Positions 26,085 through 35,944 are shown, counted from the first letter of the stretch. The stretch is 64,000 bases of DNA from Cacconaster sp045642485 (GCA_045642485.1 JAZUIV010000080.1:1-64000); one strand, 5' to 3'. The notes: generated from the sequence alone by a model not told the origin. Numbers and translations: made by a program.

Positions 26085-27131
26085 TCAGATATGGGATATC
26101 AGGCTGGAGATAAGCTCGTCACTGACGAAGAATGAGGCGGGGCTGATTCTGACGCGGTCGCCGGACTCAATCAGGGCTCCTGAAGCGATGAATCCGGAGT
26201 ATGACGGATTCCGGCAGACAAGATCCTTCGGGATTCCGTCTGACGTACGGAGGCCAAGCATTATCACCTCCTCGGCCACCTCCACTTCCGTCAAACACTC
26301 ACCCTTCAAAGGAGCGCCCGCAATATAGGCGTCAGTGTCAGACACATTCCAGTACCTGCGAAATTCTCCGTCAAAAGAATGTGCAGCCGCACCGAGCCCT
26401 AGATACGGTTCCCGTCTCCAATATGCGCTGTTATGACGGGAATGGAATCCAATCTTGCAGTAATTGGAGATTTCATACTGAAGATAACCCGCTTCAGCCA
26501 GAATTGACTGAAGAGCCAGATACTGAGCCAGACAGGCATCTTCATCAGAAGAAGCATACCTGCCCATCATCTGATAGCAGGAGATATGTTCAGGAGAAAG
26601 TCCAACAACCTTGCGCACGGTCCTCTCCCACTCCTGAAGGGACAACCCATCATAACCGAATATCAGGTCAACCGAAATGTTTCCGAAACCGGCATCTCTC
26701 AGTGACCTGAAGGCACGGACCGCATCGTCAGCTGTATGCCGGCGTTTCATCCACCTGAGATGATCATCATTCATTGACTGGATTCCCATACTGATGCGTG
26801 TGACACCCAGACTCCGGAATACGGATGCCTTCGCGGAATCGACGTCATCAGGATTGACCTCGACCGTAAACTCCCCGACACCGGACAAATCGAAAGAGAG
26901 GGCAAGTGCAGAAACAAACCTCTCAAGTTCCCCTGCAGGTAAAACGGAAGGAGTCCCCCCGCCAAAATAGAGAGTGGCTGGTGGGACTCCTTTCAGAAAA
27001 CTGCGGCGGCTTTCCGCCTCACGAATCAAAGCATCGACATATTCCGGGAAATCCGTCCTGACCCTTGAATAGAAGTCGCAGTAGATGCAGCGGCTCGCGC
27101 AGAAGGGAAAATGGACATAAATTCCGGCCAT
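26085..27131 (-). CDS. hemW: Radical SAM heme chaperone HemW
   Basis: The 348-residue protein has the radical-SAM cluster motif CxxxCxxC at Cys 11, 15 and 18 (FPFCASRCIYCDF), followed by YFGGGTPS and the TVEVNPDD segment typical of HemW. It is related to coproporphyrinogen dehydrogenase HemN but of the short, HemW type, which binds heme and delivers it to respiratory proteins. It starts 3 bases after the stop of the upstream coiled-coil protein gene, so it is downstream in that operon. Confidence 0.92.
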   Translation of the reverse strand: MAGIYVHFPFCASRCIYCDFYSRVRTDFPEYVDALIREAESRRSFLKGVPPATLYFGGGTPSVLPAGELERFVSALALSFDLSGVGEFTVEVNPDDVDSAKASVFRSLGVTRISMGIQSMNDDHLRWMKRRHTADDAVRAFRSLRDAGFGNISVDLIFGYDGLSLQEWERTVRKVVGLSPEHISCYQMMGRYASSDEDACLAQYLALQSILAEAGYLQYEISNYCKIGFHSRHNSAYWRREPYLGLGAAAHSFDGEFRRYWNVSDTDAYIAGAPLKGECLTEVEVAEEVIMLGLRTSDGIPKDLVCRNPSYSGFIASGALIESGDRVRISPASFFVSDELISSLISHI

Positions 27132-27134
27132 GCC

Positions 27135-28079
27135 CTATTTCAGCAACAGGTCAGTTGAGCCGAGCTTGGTTTCGGATGAATAGATATCGACCGTATAGAC
27201 ACCTTTGGTGAAGCCCTGGGGATTTGCAAAGTAGATGCAAATCTCAACCTCCTCACCCTGATAATCGACTTCACGGGAAGCGGTATATATCATCCTCTGA
27301 CCTTCACAGGTGAATACATTATCCTCGCTGTCAGCAAGAAGGACTCCGTCCGGGCCTTTGATGCGGATATAGATCGTACGGTAGCCGTGGTCAGCGATGG
27401 AGTTCTCGATGAGACTCAGACAAGTCTTGAGTTTGGCGGTGCGGCTGCTTCGCTCGGTCACCTTGTTGGAGGAATTGATGGCCACCATATTGAAGCCACG
27501 GGCCTTGACAACAGAACCTGCCGAGGCCTTCGCCGAAAGCTGCTCTGTCGTACTCTTGAGGTCTTCATACTGACGCCGGCTTTCCTGTGCATCCTTGCGC
27601 GCGGCTGACGCCTCGTTGCGCAGATTGATATTCAAAGTGTTCAAAGAGTCTATCTGCTTGATATAACTCTTCATTATCGAGCGGAGTGTCCCTGTCTCCT
27701 TTTCATACTGACGTATTTTTGCACGGTTGGTGGCCTCTGTCTTCTTGAGCCTGTCTATCAACTGTCCAACCTTCTCCTTTTCCACCATAAGGGAGTCGTT
27801 GATTTCCGCATTTGTGGTGCTGAGAGCCTCATAATCACTCTGGAGAGCCACGAGTTCGGAGGTCAGATTCTCCTTGTCAAGCTGCAACTCCTTCACGAGA
27901 GAATTCTTGCTTATCCACATAACGACCAGCACTATCAGCAACACTGCCGCCACTGCCCCCAAGATATAGACAATCTTCTTCATCGGGTCAGAGCCTCCGC
28001 TATAGCCACCGCTTTTTTTACTTGGATGATCCTTCTCAAACTGAATCATCTCATCATCGAGTTCATCGTAATCTATCAT
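27135..28079 (-). CDS. Membrane-anchored coiled-coil protein
   Basis: The start is set at the ATG at 28079, because the promoter -7 box at 28112-28119 places the transcript start near an upstream in-frame ATG at 28106. The 314-residue product has an acidic N-terminal tail in the cytoplasm and one membrane helix (around residues 35-53, IVYILGAVAAVLLIVLVVMWI). A long coiled coil follows (about residues 60-180), then a C-terminal beta-rich domain of about 120 residues (GYRTIYIRIKGPDGVLL). It is conserved in Bacteroidales with unknown function and is likely an envelope protein. hemW follows directly. Confidence 0.83.
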   Translation of the reverse strand: MIDYDELDDEMIQFEKDHPSKKSGGYSGGSDPMKKIVYILGAVAAVLLIVLVVMWISKNSLVKELQLDKENLTSELVALQSDYEALSTTNAEINDSLMVEKEKVGQLIDRLKKTEATNRAKIRQYEKETGTLRSIMKSYIKQIDSLNTLNINLRNEASAARKDAQESRRQYEDLKSTTEQLSAKASAGSVVKARGFNMVAINSSNKVTERSSRTAKLKTCLSLIENSIADHGYRTIYIRIKGPDGVLLADSEDNVFTCEGQRMIYTASREVDYQGEEVEICIYFANPQGFTKGVYTVDIYSSETKLGSTDLLLK

Positions 28080-28111
28080 AACCGTAATTAACCAGTTTAC
28101 TATCAATTAAA

Positions 28112-28142
28112 CAAATATAATGCCTTTCGTACAAATAACCAA
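28112..28142 (-). promoter_or_regulatory. Promoter for the coiled-coil protein-hemW operon
   Basis: On the minus strand TTG (28140-28142), a 20-base spacer and TATATTTG (28112-28119) match the consensus. The -33 box lies 2 bases from the end of the upstream prenyl-synthase gene. Confidence 0.8.
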
Positions 28143-28144
28143 CA

Positions 28145-29098
28145 CTATGAAAGGCTTTTTGCAATTCCCTCCATATAAGACCGGGCCTCACTCTGAGGAA
28201 GGTTTGACAAAGCGGCGACAGCCTCCCCTATTTCATCCGCAAGACGGCCGCCGGCATATCCCAGGCCGTCATACGCCCCGACGAGTTCGAGGGCCTCGGC
28301 GGAAATATCCCTGGACAGGGCCTTGACCTTCTTAAGGAACGAAGTTGACACTTTCGACGGCGCATTTCTGAGTGCACCGATAAGCGGAAGGGTGATTTTC
28401 CTCTCTTTTATGTCCTGACCGCTCGGTTTTCCTGTCTTCAGATTCGGAGAATAATCGAGAATGTCGTCCTTGATCTGAAAGGCACGGCCGAAATGCAGGG
28501 CATACTCTTTCACGGCGCCAACGGCAGAATCTGTGGCGGACACAGAGTATGCCGAAGAGAGCACGGCTGTTTCAAACAGGGAAGCCGTCTTGTGACGGAT
28601 GATTTCGAAATAGGTCTCCTCATCAGGTTTCGGAGACAGCGACCTCTCAAGTTGAATCATCTCCCCTTCTGCAAGGGAAGTGAGACTTTTGGAAAAAACG
28701 GCAAGGACACGCCTGTCAGGATTGCCTATCACAAGTTCCACCGCTCTGGAGAGCCAGAAATCGCCGATAAGTACGGCAGAGGTTTCACCATATTCGGAAT
28801 TGACGGTCGGAAAACCCCTCCTGAGCTGGCTTTTGTCCACCACGTCATCGTGCAGCAAAGTAGCGGTGTGAAGCAATTCCACAGCCGCGGCGCACTTGAT
28901 GACCTCTTCAGAACACTCCCCGCTTATTGCCTTGGCTGTCAGGAGAGTGAGGATGGGCCGCAGCTGCTTGCCAGTATGGTCAAGTAACTGGCCGTTGATC
29001 TTGCGCAGCAACGCGACATCGGCCCTCAAAGAATCTTTGAAGGCCGACCTGTATGCCGTCCAGGAATCTCCCAGATATTGTTGTATATGCTTGTACAA
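28145..29098 (-). CDS. ispB: Polyprenyl diphosphate synthase (octaprenyl-type)
   Basis: The 317-residue all-trans prenyl synthase has the first aspartate-rich motif in LLHDDVVDKSQLRRG around residues 81-95 and the second in QIKDDILDYS near residue 212. It makes the side chain of menaquinone from IPP and an allylic primer. The product length cannot be decided from sequence. It lies 6 bases after a porin-family gene and is third in a trxA-porin-ispB run. The gene symbol is given by family. Confidence 0.88.
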   Translation of the reverse strand: MYKHIQQYLGDSWTAYRSAFKDSLRADVALLRKINGQLLDHTGKQLRPILTLLTAKAISGECSEEVIKCAAAVELLHTATLLHDDVVDKSQLRRGFPTVNSEYGETSAVLIGDFWLSRAVELVIGNPDRRVLAVFSKSLTSLAEGEMIQLERSLSPKPDEETYFEIIRHKTASLFETAVLSSAYSVSATDSAVGAVKEYALHFGRAFQIKDDILDYSPNLKTGKPSGQDIKERKITLPLIGALRNAPSKVSTSFLKKVKALSRDISAEALELVGAYDGLGYAGGRLADEIGEAVAALSNLPQSEARSYMEGIAKSLS

Positions 29099-29104
29099 GA
29101 AGTT

Positions 29105-29743
29105 TTAGAAAATAATCGCCAATCCAACCTCGAAAGCGCCTTCTTTGCTTTTCAGATTCTTGAACTGATCGCCCATCTTGTTCCAATATTCAGACCAGTT
29201 TGCAACACCTCCGAAATCCCAGTTGTATTTGGCTGTAACCTGAAGCTTGGAAATCTCTACTCCGATACCGAGTCCGACACCTCCGGAGACTTTCCTCGTG
29301 GAGGACTTGAATGCATCGACAATGGATGACAGACTTGCAGGACTGATTTTGTCGCCCAATTTGAAGCCCACATACGGAGATGCGAAAACAAACGGCCTGA
29401 GGAGAAACAGGTCGATCCCCCACTGGACGTTGACCGGGACTTCTATATAACTCAATGTGGCATTGACAGGATCCGTAAAAGCAGTGCCTTCTGCAAACTG
29501 GAAGGTTTTCGCTCTATACAGAACCTCAGGCTGAAGGCTGAACCCACCCCAGGTACCGGTCTGGTAGCCTATTCCTGCGGACCATCCGACGCGCCCCTTG
29601 GGGGAAAAGCTTTTCGCCGCATCGAGCGCAGTATTGACATTTGGAAATGCAAGACCGCCCTTGATCAGGAAACCTTCCGCATTGACATTGACGGAAGAAA
29701 GGAACATCAGCGCAACCGCGCAGAAAACAGTCAGTTTTTTCAT
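29105..29743 (-). CDS. Porin-family outer-membrane beta-barrel protein
   Basis: The 212-residue protein has a signal peptide (MKKLTVFCAVALMFLSSVNVNA) and repeated amphipathic strands (GRVGWSAGIGYQTG, GGVGLGIGVEISKLQVTAKYNWDFG) ending in the aromatic strand AFEVGLAIIF. This is the pattern of small eight-stranded outer-membrane barrels (PF13568/PF13505 type). The specific role is unknown. It is 5 bases downstream of trxA and 6 bases upstream of the prenyl synthase. Confidence 0.85.
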   Translation of the reverse strand: MKKLTVFCAVALMFLSSVNVNAEGFLIKGGLAFPNVNTALDAAKSFSPKGRVGWSAGIGYQTGTWGGFSLQPEVLYRAKTFQFAEGTAFTDPVNATLSYIEVPVNVQWGIDLFLLRPFVFASPYVGFKLGDKISPASLSSIVDAFKSSTRKVSGGVGLGIGVEISKLQVTAKYNWDFGGVANWSEYWNKMGDQFKNLKSKEGAFEVGLAIIF

Positions 29744-29748
29744 AACAA

Positions 29749-30069
29749 TTATCCTATAAGTGAGTTAATTCTGTTTTCAAGTTCAGATTGAGGCACGGCA
29801 CCGACGCTTCTGTCGACCAACTGACCGCCTTTGAAGAAAAGGACGGTGGGAATGTTGCGTATTCCGAACTGCATCGGGATGTCTGTACTGTCATCCACAT
29901 TGCATTTGGCCACAATTACCTTGCCCTCAAACTTTTCCGAAATAGCATCCATTACCGGAGAGAGCATTCTGCACGGCCCGCACCATGTAGCCCAAAAATC
30001 AACGACGACCGGAAGAGCGGCATCAAGGACTGCTTCCTTGAAATTAGAATCATTAACAGCAACTGTCAT
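29749..30069 (-). CDS. trxA: Thioredoxin
   Basis: The 106-residue protein is a complete classical thioredoxin with the active site WCGPC (Cys 30 and Cys 33) in DFWATWCGPCR, the buried Asp in VVVDFW, and the cis-proline loop RNIPTVLFF. It reduces cytoplasmic disulfides. Upstream lies a strong hairpin at 30081-30118. That hairpin terminates the preceding transcript, so trxA probably has its own promoter, although no clear -7 box is visible in the 12 bases left. Confidence 0.96.
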   Translation of the reverse strand: MTVAVNDSNFKEAVLDAALPVVVDFWATWCGPCRMLSPVMDAISEKFEGKVIVAKCNVDDSTDIPMQFGIRNIPTVLFFKGGQLVDRSVGAVPQSELENRINSLIG

Positions 30070-30080
30070 ATCTAAAAAAT

Positions 30081-30118
30081 AAAAAGTGTTATTTTCTGTG
30101 GCGAAGATAACACTTTTT
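30081..30118 (-). terminator. Terminator-like hairpin between the efflux operon and trxA
   Basis: A perfect 12-bp inverted repeat (AAAAAGTGTTAT at 30081-30092, ATAACACTTTTT at 30107-30118) has a 14-base loop. Read on either strand it ends in T residues, so it can terminate in both directions. Confidence 0.75.
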
Positions 30119-30153
30119 ACTAATAATTAAAAGGAATATATACAGGAGTCAGA

Positions 30154-30447
30154 CTATACCATCTGTTCTATATTCCACACAAAAGCCTTGACACCGACTT
30201 CCTTGTTCCTGGCATCCAGCTTCTTGACAGTAAGGAGCAGTTCAGCGACAGCCTCGTCCGGAACCACTGTCATAACGGCTGAATTCATTTCGGGCCAGGT
30301 ATGATTTCCACGGTGAGGGTCTCCGGTAACAGAACCGCGCCCCTGCACCTGCTCAAAAAAGGTGAAGCCTCGAATTTCAAGTTGGTCAAGCATATACTCG
30401 ACCCTCGAAGTGAAGGCCTGATTGAAAACTATGAATACACTTTTCAT
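30154..30447 (-). CDS. PG0541-family PII-like transporter-associated protein
   Basis: The ATG at 30447 is the start. It is preceded by the strong ribosome-binding stretch GAGGAGG within the end of the RND gene, one base separating the two genes. The 97-residue product (MKSVFIVFNQAFTSRVEYML..., then GRGSVTGDPHRGNHTWPEMNSAVMTVV) has the size and beta-alpha-beta pattern of PII-like regulators. It matches the family found next to RND pumps in Bacteroidota. It probably binds or regulates the pump; the ligand is unknown. Confidence 0.85.
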   Translation of the reverse strand: MKSVFIVFNQAFTSRVEYMLDQLEIRGFTFFEQVQGRGSVTGDPHRGNHTWPEMNSAVMTVVPDEAVAELLLTVKKLDARNKEVGVKAFVWNIEQMV

Positions 30448-30448
30448 T

Positions 30449-33400
30449 TTAATCCTCCTCAGGCTTAAGTTGCATAAATATATACTGCTTGCGCTGCTTT
30501 TCCTCCTTGTCTCTCTCACCCTGACGGGATATGACTGCATATACCACAGGGACGACCAGCAGGGTGATGAAAGTGGATACCAGAAGTCCTCCGATGACGA
30601 CAATACCCATAGGATGCCACATCTCGGAGCCATCTCCATTGCTGAGCGCCATAGGAAGCATACCGAGAAGGGTGGTAAAGGCTGTCATCAATACGGGGCG
30701 CAGACGGCTGGCGCCTGACAATGCAATGGCTTCGTTAAGCTCGTATCCTCTGTCTCTCATAAGATTGATGTAATCGACAAGCACGATACCGTTCTTGACC
30801 ACAATACCTATCAGCATTATTACACCAAGCGCTCCCACCATATCCAGGGTCGTGCCTGTCGCCCACAGGGCGAGAACAACACCTGAAAGCGCGAAAGGAA
30901 TTGACAGCAGAATGACCGCCGGTTTGCCGAACGACTCGAACTGAGATGCCATCACGATATAGACCAGAATAACTATCAGGGCTGCAAGCAGAACCATATC
31001 GCCAAACATATCCTGCTGGTCCTCATAATCACCTCCGATAAGTGTCGTGACACCCACCGGTTCCGGGTGAGCTTGCAATACACCCTTGACCTGCTCCGCA
31101 AGTTCACCAAGAGAAACGTCGTGAGGAGTAATCGATACCTTGAGATATCTCTGCCTGCTCTTGCGCTCAATTGACTGCGGAGTCCAATATTCCTCGACTG
31201 AAGCAACTTCACGAAGTTTTATCTGCTGTCCAAGGGCAGTGGGAATGGTCATATCCTCTATGTCGGTTATGGAGTTTCTGTTCTCCTCCTTCAATCTCAC
31301 CACAATATCATACTCGTCACCGTCCTCTTTCAGATAGCCTGCGGTAAAGCCGGTCACACGATATCTCAGATAAGCTGCCGCAGTGGATGTGTTCAACCCG
31401 TGATAAGCCAGTTTCTCCTTGTCGAAGACCACTTTAATCTCAGGTCTGTCCTTGTCCCTGCTGATTTTGATATCCCTCGCTCCGGGTACGTTCTCGGAAA
31501 TGGCCTGACTAATCTCCGCGGCATACAGGCTCGTGGCATCGAAATCATAACCGTAAATCTCGACATCAACAGTTGAAACGCCCTGGCCTCCCATACCTCC
31601 ACTCTGTACGCACTGATATTCAATGATTTCAGGATATTTTGCAAGTTCCTTTCTGAATTCCTCCGCAATCTGCTCGATTGAACGGTCCCTCTGACGCTTC
31701 TTGGTACAGACAACAATCATAGAAATCTTGTAGTTGGTTGTCTGTGAGAACATCGCTCCGATGTTGCTTTCGTCGTTGGATCCGGAAGAGGTGGAAATTC
31801 TGGTGATTTCCGGCGCAAGCGCCAAGAAACGCTGTTCCAGAACCCTTGCAGTCTTGACTGTCTCCTCGATTCTGGTGCCAGGCTGAAGTTCAACAGTGAC
31901 ACTCAAACGTCCGTTGTCTGATGTCTGCATAAAGTCCGTTCCGATTTTTCCAGCGGCAAACGGGATCATTGTCGCGACAAAGAACAGCAGCAGAATAACG
32001 ATTGTCAATGCTTTATGGGTGAGACACCACCTCAGCAGCGATGCATATCCCCTGTCGAGTTTGTCAAGGAAGCCCTTTACCACGATTTTATCGTAGAAAT
32101 CGTGCTTCTTTTCAACCTTCACGAGTTTGCCGTCCTTGACAACAACTTTGTCAGACTTGAGCAACTTCGAGCAGAGCATAGGTATCAGGGAGATAGCGGC
32201 CAATGTGGAAGTGCAGACCACAATCGTCACAATCCATCCCAATTCCTTGAACATAATGCCGGCCATACCGGTAAGCATTGTCAGCGGAACGAACACCGCG
32301 ACAATCACAAGGGTTGTGGCGATGACGGAAACCCAAACCTCGTTGGTCGCATAGATTGCGGCCTCACGGGGAGAAGATCCTCTTTCAATGTGTTTGGTGA
32401 TGTTCTCCAGGACTACGATGGAGTCATCGACCACCATACCGATTGCAACCGTCAACGCGGAGAGTGAAATGATGTTCAGAGAACTGTCCATCACCATAAG
32501 GTAGATAAAGGCCACAATCAGGGCAATGGGGATGGTAAGACAGATGATGATTGTCGCCCTCCACTTTCCAAGGAAGAAAAAGACCACAAGAACCACGAAA
32601 AGAAGGGCATACAGAATACTCTCCTCCAGTGAGCCGATAGCCCCCTCTATATCCTCCGAAGAGTCGTAAACCATTTTGATTTCAACGTCTGAAGGCAAGT
32701 TGGACTGCAGTTCCGCGATTTTCTTGCGGACGTCCCGGCAGACCTGAACGGTATTCGAGCCGGATTTCTTGGAAACAATCAGACGCGCAGCTTCCTGCCC
32801 GTCAACCTTCTCATCCAGAGAGAGGTCCTTGATGGTATCACGCACGGTCGCCAGGTCCCTGATATAGACTTTCTGGCCGCCCGCCGTAGACGTGACCACC
32901 ACGTCCTCAATCTCCGAACTCTGCCCGTACTCGCTGCGTACCTGCATCTGGAACTGTTCCTTATTCATCTTGACAGTTCCGCTGGAGAGGTTCAAGTTGT
33001 TGGAACTTACGGCATTTGCCACCTGTTCCAGAGAGAGGTTGTAAGCATTCAGCTTCTCCTGGTCAATATCGACATAGACATAACGGTCCGGTGCACCTGA
33101 AACGGAAACAGAACCTATGCCGTTCACACGATTCAGGACAGGGATCACCTCATCGTCCAGAATCTTTTCAAGCCCGGGGTAACTCTCTTTCGCCTTGATG
33201 GAATACTGTATGATAGGCATCATACTGGTATTCAGTTTGAAGAGCACAGGGCTGGAACAGTTGTCCGGGAGGTTCGACTTGACCATATCCACATAACTTC
33301 GAAGGTCATTGGTGGCCTCGTCGATATCGGTGCCCCACTCCAGTTCCACCATCACCATTGACATATTGTCCTTTGATGTCGAGGTAAGCTCCTTCAATCC

Positions 33401-33625
33401 GTCAACAGACGTAAGGGCGTTCTCAATCACCTTGGTGACATTGGTCTCGATTTCACTTGCACTGGCACCCGCATACGTGGTCATCACCGTAACGTACGGT
33501 GGATCCATCTCCGGGAATTGGTCAATAGGAAGCCTCAGGAAAGAGAAAATTCCGATGACTATGACAGCCACGAAAATAAGGCCTGTCGTAACCGGCTTCT
33601 CGATTGATGATTTGTATATACTCAT
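30449..33625 (-). CDS. RND-type efflux permease (AcrB family)
   Basis: The 1058-residue inner-membrane pump has the HAE-1/AcrB pattern: N-terminal helix (VTTGLIFVAVIVIGIFSFLRLP), LPIDQFPEMDPPYV, a large periplasmic domain, helix 4 with the proton-relay aspartates in GMVVDDSIVVLENI (around residue 403), and the second half beginning near residue 535. It takes substrates from the periplasm and passes them to the TolC channel. It lies 3 bases after the adaptor gene. The substrate cannot be deduced. Confidence 0.95.
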   Translation of the reverse strand: MSIYKSSIEKPVTTGLIFVAVIVIGIFSFLRLPIDQFPEMDPPYVTVMTTYAGASASEIETNVTKVIENALTSVDGLKELTSTSKDNMSMVMVELEWGTDIDEATNDLRSYVDMVKSNLPDNCSSPVLFKLNTSMMPIIQYSIKAKESYPGLEKILDDEVIPVLNRVNGIGSVSVSGAPDRYVYVDIDQEKLNAYNLSLEQVANAVSSNNLNLSSGTVKMNKEQFQMQVRSEYGQSSEIEDVVVTSTAGGQKVYIRDLATVRDTIKDLSLDEKVDGQEAARLIVSKKSGSNTVQVCRDVRKKIAELQSNLPSDVEIKMVYDSSEDIEGAIGSLEESILYALLFVVLVVFFFLGKWRATIIICLTIPIALIVAFIYLMVMDSSLNIISLSALTVAIGMVVDDSIVVLENITKHIERGSSPREAAIYATNEVWVSVIATTLVIVAVFVPLTMLTGMAGIMFKELGWIVTIVVCTSTLAAISLIPMLCSKLLKSDKVVVKDGKLVKVEKKHDFYDKIVVKGFLDKLDRGYASLLRWCLTHKALTIVILLLFFVATMIPFAAGKIGTDFMQTSDNGRLSVTVELQPGTRIEETVKTARVLEQRFLALAPEITRISTSSGSNDESNIGAMFSQTTNYKISMIVVCTKKRQRDRSIEQIAEEFRKELAKYPEIIEYQCVQSGGMGGQGVSTVDVEIYGYDFDATSLYAAEISQAISENVPGARDIKISRDKDRPEIKVVFDKEKLAYHGLNTSTAAAYLRYRVTGFTAGYLKEDGDEYDIVVRLKEENRNSITDIEDMTIPTALGQQIKLREVASVEEYWTPQSIERKSRQRYLKVSITPHDVSLGELAEQVKGVLQAHPEPVGVTTLIGGDYEDQQDMFGDMVLLAALIVILVYIVMASQFESFGKPAVILLSIPFALSGVVLALWATGTTLDMVGALGVIMLIGIVVKNGIVLVDYINLMRDRGYELNEAIALSGASRLRPVLMTAFTTLLGMLPMALSNGDGSEMWHPMGIVVIGGLLVSTFITLLVVPVVYAVISRQGERDKEEKQRKQYIFMQLKPEED

Positions 33626-33628
33626 TCC

Positions 33629-34642
33629 TTAGTTCTCCTTTACGACATTAATTTTGGCCCCGTCCACAAGTTTTGCCTGACCGAGGGTCACGATCCTGTC
33701 CCCTTCACGGAGCTCGGTGTCGGTAACTTCAATCATCTCGTTGTAACGCTGACCTAACTTCACGAACACACGCCTGGCGACATTTCCGTCGGCAACGAAC
33801 ACATACCTGTCATTTGAGCCCGTCATCTTGAGGACTGAATTGTAAGGCACCGCCAATGTCTGGACCTCACCCAGCGACATTGACGTTGAAACATACATTC
33901 CCGGACGCAGTTTGAGCGAGGGGTTATTGAGTTTCAACTTGAGCTGGAAGGTGTGGGTTGCAGGATCAATCGTCGGATAGACTATCTCGACGGTGGCAGG
34001 GAAAACCTGACCCGGATAGAGATCGGACTGCACGTCAACCTTCATCCCCTTCTTTACATAAGGGAAATAGGACTCGGATACGGCTATCAGGGCCTTAAGT
34101 ACGTTTATCTGATTCAGCACCAGTATCGGCTGTCCGTTGTAAAGCTCTCCGTCCTCGTAATTCTTCGCGGAGATGACTCCGGCAAAAGGAGCTTTCACAT
34201 TGGTGTTCTTTTCCAGGAAATTCAGACTCTCGATTGTTTGGTCATAACTCAGTTTGGTCTGGTCATAAGCCTGCTGGGTAACCGCCCCCGTCTCGCGAAG
34301 GGTGGCCATACGCTGAAGTTCGACTGCCAGGTTGGAGGCTGTGAGCCTTGTGGTGTTCAACTGGTTCTGGTCCATTCTGACAAGCATCTGCCCTTGTGTG
34401 ACGTTTGTCCCCACCTCGGTAAAAATATGTTCTATTCTACCTGTTATTGACGGGGCCACGTTCTGTGTAAGATAGCCCTGAAGCGTCGTGGATAATTCCA
34501 CCATCCTGTTCACAGTGGTTTTGGACACGGCAGACGTTTCGACCTGCTGGACAAAATCTACGGTCTGTGTCTTGTCATTTCCCGAGCAGGCGGCCAGCAT
34601 AAGCGCTGCCGTCGCGCAGAGTGAAAGTGTTTTGATTCTCAT
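33629..34642 (-). CDS. RND efflux periplasmic adaptor (membrane-fusion protein), lipoprotein
   Basis: The 337-residue adaptor has a lipoprotein signal ending LMLAACSG. Its lipoyl-type half motifs APSITGRIEHIFTEVGTNVTQGQMLVRMD and VKAPFAGVISAKNYEDGELYNG flank a short helical hairpin, and a beta barrel and membrane-proximal domain follow. It links the RND pump to the outer-membrane channel. The gene follows the TolC-type gene by 9 bases and precedes the pump gene by 3. Confidence 0.94.
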   Translation of the reverse strand: MRIKTLSLCATAALMLAACSGNDKTQTVDFVQQVETSAVSKTTVNRMVELSTTLQGYLTQNVAPSITGRIEHIFTEVGTNVTQGQMLVRMDQNQLNTTRLTASNLAVELQRMATLRETGAVTQQAYDQTKLSYDQTIESLNFLEKNTNVKAPFAGVISAKNYEDGELYNGQPILVLNQINVLKALIAVSESYFPYVKKGMKVDVQSDLYPGQVFPATVEIVYPTIDPATHTFQLKLKLNNPSLKLRPGMYVSTSMSLGEVQTLAVPYNSVLKMTGSNDRYVFVADGNVARRVFVKLGQRYNEMIEVTDTELREGDRIVTLGQAKLVDGAKINVVKEN

Positions 34643-34651
34643 ATCGTTCGT

Positions 34652-35944
34652 TTATTTGTTCAAAAGATTTTCAAGTTCAAGTCTGGCATCAAGCACTTCA
34701 AGCATCGCCTGAACATAATTGCTCTGGGCCGTCAAAAGGGTCGTATTGGCATTTGTAACCTCAAGGCTTGATGATACGCCCTGTTCATATTTCTTTGAGA
34801 TGTTGTCGAAGACGCGCTGAGCCACAGATACGCTCTGCTTCTGGTTCTCGAACTTCTCAAGATTTGAACTCAGGTTATAGAGCAACTGTCTGTGCTGCAA
34901 CTTCAAGGCGAGCTCAGTATCGGCCATCGTGTTCAGCTGTTCTTCGAAGGTGATACGCGCTTCCTTGATGGCAGCGGCATTCTTTCCGAAGGAAAAAATC
35001 GGAACGCTCAACGTCGCGCCTATCATATTGGGCGGCGTCATATTGAATGTCCGTTCATCCCGGAAATACTTCTTGGCGCTGTATTGATGAAAGAGACTGA
35101 GCACCGGACCGTTGCTCCAGCCGGTCATCGCAATCTGCTTCCTTGCCAGTTCGGTGCTCTGGCTCAGCAGCTGATAATCATAATTCCGTTCGATATCGAA
35201 AGCGGAAGCGAAAAGTTCGTCGATTCTGTTCCTGTCGAACATCCTGTCAAGGCTGTCCGTGAGCACGATACCGACACCTTCATCCACACAGAGGAGCATT
35301 CTCATCGAATTGTAAGCCAGCTCCAAAGAACGTTTGGTACTGTTGATTGCGCTCTCCATTGAAGCCACCTGAACAGCAAGCTGATCAGCGTCGGTCTGCT
35401 CGGAGACACCGACATCAACGGCACTCTGGGTAATCTGGTACAGTTTGGTAATACTCTGCAGATTCGCCTCCAGGAGTTTTATGGTCTGCTCCACCACAAG
35501 TGCGGAACAGTAAAGTTGCTGAACCTGGGACTTGATGTCACGTTCGGTCTTGTGAAGGGTGATGTCGGCCATTTTCCTCGAAATGTCCGCTATCTGTATC
35601 CCGACCACCTGAGCACCGCTAAATGCAATGGATGTGGTCAGTCCGATGGTACCGGAAGGGGGCATTGACATCTGCATTCCACCAAGATCCATCTGATATC
35701 CGCAATAGTCCGAGTAGTCAAGGGAGCCCTTCACCTGGGGAAGAATGCTCGCTATTGCCTGCCAACGGCTGGCCTCCGCCTTGCGGATGTCAAGGGAAGC
35801 GTTCATCAGAGTTCTGTTGTGCTCCACCGCATACGTCTGAGCCTGCTCAAGAGAAAGGCTCATTGTGGAGCTTTCCTGAGCCACCGCCCCGAATTGCAAC
35901 AATAAGGCTGCAAAAAAGGCGGCTGATTTCATTAATTTTCTCAT
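34652..35944 (-). CDS. TolC-family outer-membrane efflux channel
   Basis: The 430-residue protein has a signal peptide (ending GAVAQESS) and two repeats of the TolC outer-membrane factor fold. Each has long alpha-helical stretches, such as LSLEQAQTYAVEHNRTLMNASLDIRKAEASRWQA at the start of the first repeat. An ATG at codon 6 is an alternative start that would leave a cleaner signal peptide. The channel, adaptor and pump genes form the tripartite export system in the order outer to inner. Confidence 0.93.
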   Translation of the reverse strand: MRKLMKSAAFFAALLLQFGAVAQESSTMSLSLEQAQTYAVEHNRTLMNASLDIRKAEASRWQAIASILPQVKGSLDYSDYCGYQMDLGGMQMSMPPSGTIGLTTSIAFSGAQVVGIQIADISRKMADITLHKTERDIKSQVQQLYCSALVVEQTIKLLEANLQSITKLYQITQSAVDVGVSEQTDADQLAVQVASMESAINSTKRSLELAYNSMRMLLCVDEGVGIVLTDSLDRMFDRNRIDELFASAFDIERNYDYQLLSQSTELARKQIAMTGWSNGPVLSLFHQYSAKKYFRDERTFNMTPPNMIGATLSVPIFSFGKNAAAIKEARITFEEQLNTMADTELALKLQHRQLLYNLSSNLEKFENQKQSVSVAQRVFDNISKKYEQGVSSSLEVTNANTTLLTAQSNYVQAMLEVLDARLELENLLNK

